Shown: positions 1-5,634 of the stretch, piece by piece | How positions within the stretch are numbered: position 1 is the first letter of the stretch | How the letters are laid out: the number at the start of each line of letters is the position of its first letter | NCBI GenBank assembly: GCA_021413665.1 | Contig: JAIOPW010000385.1 | Coordinates: forward strand, 1 to 5,634 | Direction: 5' to 3' | Source: Rhodocyclales bacterium | Lineage (GTDB): Bacteria > Pseudomonadota > Gammaproteobacteria > Burkholderiales > Rhodocyclaceae | Length of the DNA stretch: 5,634 nucleotides | Made by a program: the position numbers and the translations under genes | The notes under the pieces: generated by a model | Database searches by the model: none | What the model saw: only the letters and a program-made list of their open reading frames with translations | Told to the model about the DNA's origin: nothing

Positions 1-1438
1 GATCGTGGCCTACATGATCCCGGTGGTGTGGCTGTCGGTGAAGCATACCGGCATCCCGATCCCTCAGATCACCGCCTACACCTCGGCCCTGCCCAAGGTT
101 ACGGCGCTGGAAAAGGAGTTCAACGACAAGGCCTCGCCCAAGGGCGCCAAGGAAGAGTCGGTGCGTGCCATCTTCCGTGATCGCGCCGCTGCGGCCACGG
201 CAAAGCTGGCGAGTCTGGAGAAGGACGGTCCGGCCTTCCTCGCCGCCGAGAAGCAGAAGCTGGTGGACAAGGTCGCCGCGCTGAAGGCCGATGCGGCTCC
301 GGATGCGAAAGCAATCGAAGCGGCGGAGAAGTCGGTCAAGGACTTCCCGGCAGACGCTGCCGCAGCGAAGAAAGCCTGGACCGCCGAAAAGGGTGTCGGC
401 GCCCGCGCCGCGCCGGTCAAGGCCCACGCCGAAGCCTTTGCGGTCGGTGGCAAGACACCGGAAGAGATCGAGAAGAACCGCGGCATCGCGAAGAAGAATT
501 TCCTCGCCCTGATCGCGTGCCTGATGATCGGCACCGCCGCCCTGCCACACATCCTGATGCGCTACTACACCACGCCATCGGTGCATGAAGCGCGCGTTTC
601 GGTGTTCTGGGGTTTGTTCTTCATCTTCCTGCTCTACTTCACGGCACCGGCCCTGGCCATCCTGGCCAAGTACGAGGTCTACAGCAGCCTGGTGGGATCG
701 AGCTTCGCGTCACTACCAGCCTGGGTCAGCAACTGGTCCACGGTAGACAAGACGCTGATGAACATCGCCGACATCAACAAGGACGGCATCGTGCAGTTGG
801 CGGAAATCGTCATCGGCGGCGACCTGATCGTGCTGGCAACCCCGGAAATTGCGGGTCTGCCCTACGTGATCTCGGGCCTAGTGGCAGCCGGCGGTCTGGC
901 GGCGGCGCTATCCACCGCTGACGGCCTGCTGCTGACCATCGCCAACGCCATGTCGCACGACCTGTACTACAAGATGATCGACCCGAACGCCTCGACGGTT
1001 CGCCGTCTGGCGGTGTCCAAGGGTCTGCTGCTCGTGGTGGCGCTGCTGGCTGCCTACGTCACCAGCCTGAAGCCGGGCGACATCCTGTTCCTGGTCGGCG
1101 CGGCCTTCTCGCTGGCAGCCTCGGGCTTCTTCCCGGCGCTGGTCTGCGGGGTGTTCTGGAAGCGAGCCAACTGGCTCGGTGCGGTGCTGGGCATGACCAT
1201 GGGTCTGGGTATCTGCGCCTATTACATGTACCTGACCTATCCGTTCTTCGGCGTCAATGCTCCGAAGTGGTGGGACATCAACCCGATCTCGGCCGGCACC
1301 TTCGGCATTCCCGCCGGTTTCCTTGGCATCATCATCGGCAGCCTGATTTCCCCGGCGCCGAGCAAGGAAATTCAGGATCTGGTTGACCATGTGCGCTATC
1401 CGAATCTGGAAGGCGACATCGACACCAAGGGCGTCTAA
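1..1438 (+). CDS. Sodium:solute symporter, VC_2705-type (SSS family), C-terminal part, truncated by the window edge
   Basis: Inner-membrane secondary transporter that probably imports a small carboxylate such as acetate with Na+. The frame is open to the left edge, so the start is outside; 478 complete codons are visible (residue 1 here = codon at nt 5). Seen: the end of a membrane segment (1-12), a long charged Ala/Lys/Glu-rich stretch (about 35-160), the motif GTAALPHILMR (176-186), which closely resembles the ActP motif GTAGLPHILMR, membrane segments near 165-180, 196-222, 283-316, 336-352, 357-381, 388-410 and 432-449, and SHDLY (317-321). Ser303-Thr304 fall where PutP Ser340/Thr341 and vSGLT Ser364/Ser365 bind Na+ (inference by motif alignment). 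Residues 256-267 form an EF-hand-like loop. VC_2705-type symporters usually follow a small DUF4212 subunit gene, which would lie upstream of this window. A terminator follows the stop. The subfamily is fairly sure; the substrate is not. Confidence 0.87.
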   Translation, partial: IVAYMIPVVWLSVKHTGIPIPQITAYTSALPKVTALEKEFNDKASPKGAKEESVRAIFRDRAAAATAKLASLEKDGPAFLAAEKQKLVDKVAALKADAAPDAKAIEAAEKSVKDFPADAAAAKKAWTAEKGVGARAAPVKAHAEAFAVGGKTPEEIEKNRGIAKKNFLALIACLMIGTAALPHILMRYYTTPSVHEARVSVFWGLFFIFLLYFTAPALAILAKYEVYSSLVGSSFASLPAWVSNWSTVDKTLMNIADINKDGIVQLAEIVIGGDLIVLATPEIAGLPYVISGLVAAGGLAAALSTADGLLLTIANAMSHDLYYKMIDPNASTVRRLAVSKGLLLVVALLAAYVTSLKPGDILFLVGAAFSLAASGFFPALVCGVFWKRANWLGAVLGMTMGLGICAYYMYLTYPFFGVNAPKWWDINPISAGTFGIPAGFLGIIIGSLISPAPSKEIQDLVDHVRYPNLEGDIDTKGV

Positions 1439-1491
1439 CAAGTCTTATGGAGGAGGAGGAGGGCTAGGGAGCATACCCACACCCTCATTCG

Positions 1492-1525
1492 ACCGGCCCC
1501 CGGGAAACCGCGGGCCGGTTTTTTT
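1492..1525 (+). terminator. Rho-independent terminator of the VC_2705-type symporter
   Basis: An 8-bp arm ACCGGCCC (1492-1499) pairs with GGGCCGGT (1512-1519). After one C/C mismatch the stem continues for 3 bp and closes on a GAAA tetraloop (1504-1507). A run of seven T (1519-1525) follows at once. It lies 53 nt past the stop codon and is oriented to end the + strand transcript. Confidence 0.9.
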
Positions 1526-1574
1526 ATGATCGCCCTCCTCTTCAAGGGGGAGAGCACGAGGTCACCGCGCTCTG

Positions 1575-1617
1575 ATTCGCCGTGTCACCAGCGCCGACTT
1601 TCGGGTTTTCGGCGAAT
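1575..1617. repeat. Inverted repeat in convergent intergenic region
   Basis: ATTCGCCG (1575-1582) is repeated in inverted form as CGGCGAAT (1610-1617), a perfect 8-bp arm around 27 nt. The enclosed stretch has its own small hairpin (CCGA/TCGG, 1593-1603). No T tract follows on either strand, so it is not a classical terminator. It may be a structured 3' end of the leftward TPR transcript. Confidence 0.45.
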
Positions 1618-1628
1618 GAAGAATCATC

Positions 1629-1671
1629 CGGAGTGGCTTTGCCGCCGTTGTTTGCGGGCTTAGCCACTCCG
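1629..1671 (-). repeat. 10-bp inverted repeat just past the TPR gene, possible transcript-end hairpin
   Basis: CGGAGTGGCT (1629-1638) pairs perfectly with AGCCACTCCG (1662-1671) around a 23-nt loop that can itself pair (CCGC 1642-1645 with GCGG 1654-1657). It begins 12 nt beyond the TPR stop codon, where a terminator for that gene is expected. On the - strand it is followed by GATGATTC, not a T run, so intrinsic termination would be weak. An RNA-stabilising 3' hairpin or a Rho-assisted end are alternatives. Confidence 0.5.
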
Positions 1672-1682
1672 CAGGGGCATCG

Positions 1683-2273
1683 TCAGAAAGGAAGTTCGGG
1701 AATGAATTTCATCAAGTCCGCGCGCTGCGCATCCTGCACCAGCTTTTTGGCCCGCTTGGGCTCGAAGGCGACCAGGCGTTTGACGATGCCGGTAACGTCG
1801 TCCGGACGGTTGGCGTGATGGTAGGCCATGCCCAACTGGTAGAAGCCTTCGCCGCTCATGGGTTGCAGTTCGACCACCTTTTCCAGCGCGGTCACCGCCT
1901 GGTCGTGCTGGCCCAGGCGCGCATGCGCCAGCCCCATGCCGTACCAGGCCATGTCCTGCGCCGGCACCAGGCGCACCGCCTCGGTGAAGGCGGCGATGGC
2001 TTCCTTCGATTTTCCCGCGTGTTCGCACACGTAGCCGAGGTTGAACCAGTTGGCACCATCGTCCGGAGTCAGCGCCAGCGCCGCCTCGAACCACTTGATC
2101 GCCACGTCGTAATTCTTCCGCTTGGCCGCAATCGCCGCCAGATGGCGCGCCGATTGCACATCCTGCGGGTTGATTCGAAACGCCGTCAGGTAGGCCTCGA
2201 AGGCACTGTCTTCGCGACCAAAAAAGTGAAACACCCAACCGCGGGCATAATGCCGCCAATGCTCGTAATTCAT
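1683..2273 (-). CDS. Tetratricopeptide-repeat (TPR) protein, 196 residues
   Basis: Probable cytoplasmic protein-protein interaction scaffold; the partner is unknown. The whole protein is built of about five TPR units, roughly at residues 5-36, 39-70, 73-104, 107-138 and 141-172. They show the usual spacing and helix residues: W/Y near the start, G-A-like pairs in the middle, and an A-L-x-P or similar end (ALALTP 65-70, AVRLVP 99-104, VVELQP 133-138). There is no signal peptide, membrane segment or catalytic domain. I chose the ATG at 2273. A TTG at 2285 would add four residues, and neither start has a clear ribosome-binding site. The gene is divergent from the small membrane protein gene, with 38 bp between starts, so its promoter must overlap that gene. 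The TPR fold is certain from the repeat pattern; the biological role cannot be read from the sequence. Confidence 0.85.
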   Translation of the reverse strand: MNYEHWRHYARGWVFHFFGREDSAFEAYLTAFRINPQDVQSARHLAAIAAKRKNYDVAIKWFEAALALTPDDGANWFNLGYVCEHAGKSKEAIAAFTEAVRLVPAQDMAWYGMGLAHARLGQHDQAVTALEKVVELQPMSGEGFYQLGMAYHHANRPDDVTGIVKRLVAFEPKRAKKLVQDAQRADLMKFIPELPF

Positions 2274-2294
2274 GAAATAGACCAAGCCAGTAAT

Positions 2295-2299
2295 GGAGA
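2295..2299 (+). promoter_or_regulatory. Probable ribosome-binding site of the small membrane protein gene
   Basis: GGAGA lies 12 nt before the ATG at 2312. The spacing is longer than the usual 5-9 nt, but it is the only purine-rich match and supports that start. It sits within the 38 bp shared with the divergent TPR gene. Confidence 0.45.
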
Positions 2300-2311
2300 C
2301 CGAAACATACC

Positions 2312-2617
2312 ATGAGCCACCCTGAACTTCTCATCCTCGGCGTGCTGCGCGCGCTGGCCGAGGTCGCCATGTTGTTTCTTCTCGGTCAGGGCCTGCTGGC
2401 CCTGCTTGCGGGCAGCCGCCGACACGACAACACCATGTACAAGCTGTTCCTGATCGTCACGGCGCCGGTGTTGAAAGTCGTGCGCAAAGTCACGCCGCCG
2501 CAGGTCATTGACCGCCACCTGCCCTTCGTCGCCTTCGCCCTGCTGTTCTGGTGCTGGATCGGCCTGGCCTGGCTGAAAAAACTCTACTGCGACACCAACA
2601 TGCTGCAATGCTTTTGA
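2312..2617 (+). CDS. Small inner-membrane protein, YggT-like, 101 residues
   Basis: Small membrane protein of unknown molecular function. Hydrophobic stretches lie at residues 6-33 and 70-87, with a shorter one at 42-56. The middle reads as a segment with Pro52, basic residues (Lys55, Arg58, Lys59) and PP (62-63), then a loop and LPFVAFALL (70-78). YggT-family proteins have a similar order: a P-x-L-x-x-x-R basic patch, PP, then a second membrane helix beginning with a Pro. That resemblance is by eye only, so the family label is tentative. The C-terminus is short and hydrophilic with two cysteines (83... excluded; Cys93 and Cys100). The gene is divergent from the TPR gene and 95 bp upstream of the kinase gene in the same direction, so co-transcription with the kinase is possible but not shown. 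Start ATG 2312 is supported by GGAGA at 2295-2299. Confidence 0.72.
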   Translation: MSHPELLILGVLRALAEVAMLFLLGQGLLALLAGSRRHDNTMYKLFLIVTAPVLKVVRKVTPPQVIDRHLPFVAFALLFWCWIGLAWLKKLYCDTNMLQCF

Positions 2618-2668
2618 GACCGCCCCGGCAACGCGGGACTTGCACCCGCCGCAACGATCATGGCGGTC
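2618..2668. repeat. Nested inverted repeat between the small membrane protein and kinase genes
   Basis: An outer 7-bp pair, GACCGCC (2618-2624) with GGCGGTC (2662-2668), encloses an inner 5-bp hairpin, GCGGG (2633-2637) with CCCGC (2645-2649) and a 7-nt loop. The outer arm starts immediately after the stop codon at 2617. No T tract follows, so it is a weak candidate for a terminator or attenuator. On the - strand the inner hairpin resembles a tRNA T-arm, but no tRNA can be folded around it. Confidence 0.4.
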
Positions 2669-2712
2669 ACTAGGCAACTGACGCGGCGTCGACCGATCTA
2701 CACCGCCCGATC

Positions 2713-4662
2713 GTGAACATCCCGTTCGACCGCGCCCGCCTCGCCCTGCTGCTCCTGCTGATGGCCCTGCTCGGCGTCGGCATGTGGGCCTATCGCGGCG
2801 TCGGCGAATCCCTGCGTGAAATCCGCGCCACGGGCATGCAGACCCTGCTCAACACCCAGGTCGGGACGCTCGAGCAATGGATCGCGGAGCGGCGTCACGA
2901 GGCGGAACAACTGGCCGCCCAACCCGGGTTGGGCGCGGGCATCGTCCGCCTGGCCCCGGGTCGCGGCGACGGCCGCGAGCGCATGATCGAAAACATCCTC
3001 GGCAAGGCGGCGCCGATAGGAGTCACCGCAGTGCTCGTCATCGACCCGCGGGGCGGGATTCTCGCCGCCAGCGAAGCGCAGCGAACGGGTCGCCGCGTGA
3101 CACCGGACTTCCTGGCCCATCTTGCGCCGGTGCTGCGCGGCCAATCCGCGTTCGTGCGCCCCTATAGCGCCATCGGCGCGACGGGCACCCGGGAAATCGG
3201 CCGTGTCTGGGTCGCCGCACCGATCCGTGCGGCGGACGACAGGATCGTGGCGGTGCTTGCCCTCGGATCTCCGGTCGACAAAGGTTTCGCGGCGCTTTTT
3301 GAAACGGCCCGACCCGGCAGCAGTGGCGAGGCCCTGGTGTTCGACGCCGACGGCTGGTTGTTATCGCCCGGCCGTCATGCGGCGGAGCTGGGTGAGCGCG
3401 GCCTGGCGCCCCGCCTGGCCACTCCCGCGGCCGAGGCGAATGCCTTGAGCCTGCTTGCAACCCGGGCCGTGGCAATGCGCGGCGAAGGCGGTGAAGGCCT
3501 GCTGCTCGAGCCCTACCCAAACTACCTCGGCCGCGATGTCATCGGCGCCTGGCGCTGGTTGCGTGACCATGACATCGGCGTGGCGATCGAAATCGAGGCG
3601 GGCGAAGCCTATGCGCCGCTGACCTACCTGCAAATCGGCTTCGCCATCGTCCTGCTACTGATATTTGCCGTCTGGCTGGCGGGATTTTTGTCGCCGACCG
3701 CCCTGGCAAACCTTTTGCGACGCAACGGCGGATCACGCCAGATGGGGCCCTACCGCCTGCTGCGCCAGATCGGCGAAGGCGCCATCAGCAACGTCTACCT
3801 GGCGCAGCATCGCATGCTCAAGCGGCCGGCGGCGGTGAAAGTGCTCAAGGCGCAGTCCACGTCCGAGGAATGGACTGCCCGCTTCCAGCGCGAGGTCAAT
3901 CTTTCGAGCCTCCTGCACCATCCCAACACCATCACCATCTACGACTACGGCAAGGGACCGAACGGAGAGTTCTACTACGCCATGGAGTACCTCGAAGGCC
4001 TCTCGCTGGCCGACCTGGTCGAGCGCTACGGCCCGGTGCCGCCGGCGCGCACCGCGCACATCCTGCGCCAGGCCTGCGCCTCGCTGTGGGAAGCGCATTC
4101 CTGCGGCATCGTACATCGCGACATCAAGCCGCAGAACATCATGCTGTGCGACATGCGCGGCGATCGCGACTTCGTCAAGGTGCTGGACTTCGGCCTGGTA
4201 AAGCGTATTTCGGGCGACCAGACGCGCGACCTTACCCAGGCCATGCGCATCCTCGGCACGCCGCTCTACATGTCGCCGGAACGGATCCGCAACCCGAGCA
4301 ATGCCGATGGCCGCGCCGACATCTACGCGCTGGGCGCGGTCGGCTTTTTCCTGCTTACCGGCAAGCGCGTGTTCGAGACGGAGACCGAACACGACCTTAC
4401 CTACCAGGTCTTGCACACCGTCCCCAAACTCGCTTCGGAGTGCTCGCCGTTCGCGGTGCCGGTGGAACTCGATGCCCTGATCGGGCGCAGCCTGGAGAAG
4501 GACCCGGCAGACCGGCCGCAAAGCATTGCCGAAGTCGCCGGCGCGCTCGACGGGCTGCTGGTGCATATGCCCTGGACCCGCGCCCAGATCGACGCCTGGT
4601 GGAAACAGAACTGGGTGGGCGAGGACGAACCCGGGCGGCGCTTTACCGCGCCCAGATCCTGA
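2713..4662 (+). CDS. Transmembrane Ser/Thr protein kinase with periplasmic Cache-like sensor region, 649 residues
   Basis: Receptor-type Hanks kinase: an extracytoplasmic sensor joined to a cytoplasmic catalytic domain. Membrane helix 1 is at about residues 9-27 and helix 2 at 306-325. Between them, 30-304 has Cache-like features: an amphipathic leading helix, then VLVIDPRGGILAAS (107-120) and ALVFDADGWLLSPG (207-220), suggesting two sub-domains. The kinase domain spans about 346-615: P-loop IGEGAISNVYLA (353-364), Lys376 in AVK, Glu394 of helix C, HRDIKPQN (468-475) with catalytic Asp470, DFG (492-494), GTPLYMSPE (515-523), Asp536 and Arg601. All core catalytic residues are present, so it should be active; the third P-loop glycine is Ser359. 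A Trp-rich tail (621-634) follows. The start is GTG 2713: an in-frame stop at 2671 leaves no earlier start, and the next ATG would cut helix 1. No good ribosome-binding site is visible. Sensor ligand and phosphorylation targets are unknown. Confidence 0.92.
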   Translation: MNIPFDRARLALLLLLMALLGVGMWAYRGVGESLREIRATGMQTLLNTQVGTLEQWIAERRHEAEQLAAQPGLGAGIVRLAPGRGDGRERMIENILGKAAPIGVTAVLVIDPRGGILAASEAQRTGRRVTPDFLAHLAPVLRGQSAFVRPYSAIGATGTREIGRVWVAAPIRAADDRIVAVLALGSPVDKGFAALFETARPGSSGEALVFDADGWLLSPGRHAAELGERGLAPRLATPAAEANALSLLATRAVAMRGEGGEGLLLEPYPNYLGRDVIGAWRWLRDHDIGVAIEIEAGEAYAPLTYLQIGFAIVLLLIFAVWLAGFLSPTALANLLRRNGGSRQMGPYRLLRQIGEGAISNVYLAQHRMLKRPAAVKVLKAQSTSEEWTARFQREVNLSSLLHHPNTITIYDYGKGPNGEFYYAMEYLEGLSLADLVERYGPVPPARTAHILRQACASLWEAHSCGIVHRDIKPQNIMLCDMRGDRDFVKVLDFGLVKRISGDQTRDLTQAMRILGTPLYMSPERIRNPSNADGRADIYALGAVGFFLLTGKRVFETETEHDLTYQVLHTVPKLASECSPFAVPVELDALIGRSLEKDPADRPQSIAEVAGALDGLLVHMPWTRAQIDAWWKQNWVGEDEPGRRFTAPRS

Positions 4663-4679
4663 CCCGGCGCGACATGACG

Positions 4680-4709
4680 AAAAAGGCCAGCCCTCGGGCT
4701 GGCCTTTTT
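4680..4709. terminator. Bidirectional intrinsic terminator between convergent kinase and actP genes
   Basis: AGGCCAGCC (4684-4692) pairs with GGCTGGCCT (4697-4705) around a 4-nt loop. The stem is flanked by A5 (4680-4684) on the left and T5 (4705-4709) on the right, so both strands read stem then T tract. It starts 17 nt after the kinase stop and lies 19 nt beyond the actP stop on the other strand, serving both. Confidence 0.92.
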
Positions 4710-4728
4710 GTTTGCCGCAGTATTGCTT

Positions 4729-5634
4729 TTAGTGGCCGGAGGCGCTGGAGCTGCCGACACCCGTTTCCGAACGGATCAACTGGGCCGGGAACAGGGCGCG
4801 TTCCTTGGCGGCCTGCGCGCTGTTGTCCAGCTTGGAGACCAGGTAGATCACCAGGAAGGCGGCGGTCATCGAGAAGATGGCCGGCGACGCGTAGGGGAAC
4901 ATCGCCGTGCCCTTGGCGTGGCCGAGCGAGACTTCCCACACGGCGGGCGACATGATGGTCAGCGCCACGGAGGAGATCAGGCCCACCGTACCGCCGGCGA
5001 CCGCGCCCTTGGTGGTGCAGTCCTTCCACAGCACGGACATGAACAGCACCGGGAAGTTGGCCGAGCAGGCCACGGCGAAGGCCAGCATCACCATGAAGGC
5101 AACGTTCTGCTTTTCGAACACGATGCCGACCGCCACGGCGAAAATGCCAAGGCAGATGGTCGTGATCTTCGACACCCGCAGTTCGGTCGCGCTATCGACA
5201 TTGCCATGACGCCAGACCGAGGCGTACAGGTCATGCGACACCGCCGAAGCGCCGGACAGCGTCAGACCCGCCACCACCGCCAGAATCGTGGCGAAGGCCA
5301 CGGCGGAGATGAAGCCCATGAAGATGTCGCCGCCCACGGCCTTGGCCAAGTGCACCGCAGCCATGTTGCCGCCGCCCTTCAAGCCCTTGGCGATGTCGCC
5401 GCCGACGAAGTAGTCCGCCGGGTTGGGGATCAGGTTGGTGATGGCGCCGAAGCCGATGATGAAGGTCAGGATGTAGAAGTAGCCGATCCAGGTCGTCGCC
5501 CAGGCCACCGACTTGCGGGCTTCCTTGGCACTGGGTACGGTGAAGAAGCGCATCAGGATGTGCGGCAGGCCGGCGGTGCCGAACATCAGCGCCATGCCGA
5601 CCGAGATCGCCGAGATCGGGTCGTTGATCAGCGC
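4729..5634 (-). CDS. actP: Cation/acetate symporter ActP, C-terminal 301 residues, truncated by the window edge
   Basis: Inner-membrane SSS-family permease that takes up acetate and related short carboxylates with a cation; in Escherichia coli it is part of the acs-yjcH-actP operon. The frame is open to the right edge, so about the first 250 of roughly 550 residues are outside. Visible wording matches E. coli ActP from memory nearly throughout: DPISAIS near the edge, then MFGTAGLPHILMRFFTVPSA, YILTFIIGFGAI, NNMAAVHLA-like GGNMAAVHLAKAVGG, FATILAVVAGLTLSGASAVS followed by HDLYA, LRVSKIT, AFMVMLAFAVACSANFPV, and the tail motif LFPAQLIRSETG. About six to seven membrane segments are present. No frameshift or stop interrupts it. 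Its promoter and any yjcH-like partner lie off-window. It ends convergently with the kinase gene, sharing the terminator at 4680-4709. Substrate preference between acetate, propionate, pyruvate or lactate cannot be fixed from this fragment. Confidence 0.93.
   Translation of the reverse strand, partial: ALINDPISAISVGMALMFGTAGLPHILMRFFTVPSAKEARKSVAWATTWIGYFYILTFIIGFGAITNLIPNPADYFVGGDIAKGLKGGGNMAAVHLAKAVGGDIFMGFISAVAFATILAVVAGLTLSGASAVSHDLYASVWRHGNVDSATELRVSKITTICLGIFAVAVGIVFEKQNVAFMVMLAFAVACSANFPVLFMSVLWKDCTTKGAVAGGTVGLISSVALTIMSPAVWEVSLGHAKGTAMFPYASPAIFSMTAAFLVIYLVSKLDNSAQAAKERALFPAQLIRSETGVGSSSASGH

Noticed and set aside
76..552. Long open frame on the - strand inside the symporter
   Set aside because: It is antisense to the Ala/Lys-rich insert; GC-rich Ala codons rarely yield stops on the other strand, and the product is low-complexity Ala/Ser with no family resemblance.
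1660..2370. 236-codon - strand frame overlapping the TPR gene
   Set aside because: The overlapping frame at 2273-1683 encodes clear TPR repeats, while this one gives Arg/Gly-rich low-complexity sequence.
2618..2712. Possible tRNA on the - strand
   Set aside because: Only a T-arm-like hairpin is present; the flanks give no matching acceptor stem, anticodon arm or CCA end.
3733..4566. 277-codon open frame on the - strand within the kinase
   Set aside because: It lies exactly antisense to the conserved kinase domain, and its product is rich in His, Arg, Gln and Ala without recognisable domains, as expected of a shadow frame in GC-rich DNA.
3870..4955. 361-codon + strand frame overlapping the kinase and the end of actP
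   Set aside because: It runs through the kinase catalytic motifs in the wrong frame, crosses the bidirectional terminator and enters actP antisense; the product is Arg/Pro/Ala-rich.
1..5634. CRISPR array, insertion sequence or prophage
   Set aside because: No regularly spaced repeats, transposase, integrase or terminal inverted repeats with target duplications were seen.
1..5634. Recombination or duplication between the two symporters
   Set aside because: They share only family motifs such as the LPHILMR helix; loops, insert and Na+-site wording differ widely, so they are old, distinct subfamilies and not a recent duplication.

Overview
The window is GC-rich DNA from a gram-negative bacterium. 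Gene content and protein wording (an ActP-type acetate permease, a VC_2705-type sodium/solute symporter, a TPR protein and a Cache-type receptor Ser/Thr kinase) fit a betaproteobacterium, possibly of the Rhodocyclales. That placement is recognition, not a measured phylogeny.

Layout, left to right. (1) The C-terminal part of a sodium:solute symporter of the VC_2705 type on the + strand is cut by the left edge and ends at 1438. It is followed by a strong intrinsic terminator (1492-1525). (2) A 244-bp convergent intergenic stretch (1439-1682) carries several inverted repeats. (3) A five-repeat TPR protein lies on the - strand (2273-1683), head-to-head with (4) a 101-residue membrane protein of YggT-like appearance on the + strand (2312-2617). 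(5) After 95 bp without a gene, which contains a nested hairpin, comes a 649-residue transmembrane Ser/Thr protein kinase on the + strand (2713-4662) with a periplasmic Cache-like sensor region. (6) A hairpin with A and T tracts on its two sides (4680-4709) separates the kinase from (7) the C-terminal 301 residues of an ActP-type cation/acetate symporter on the - strand, cut by the right edge.

How the genes may work together: two distantly related SSS-family transporters for small carboxylates bracket a membrane kinase, a TPR scaffold and a small membrane protein. The symporters would import acetate or a similar acid. The kinase has an extracytoplasmic ligand-sensing region and an apparently intact catalytic core, so it could couple a periplasmic signal to cytoplasmic phosphorylation. 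No sequence evidence ties the kinase to the transporters beyond proximity. The genes are in separate transcription units by orientation or terminators, so neighbourhood is weak evidence.

Most of the window is ordinary chromosomal content. The most unusual items are a canonical EF-hand-type calcium loop and a long Ala/Lys/Glu-rich charged insert inside the left symporter, and the Cache-kinase placed between two acetate-type symporters. I found no convincing new system, CRISPR array, mobile element or RNA gene.
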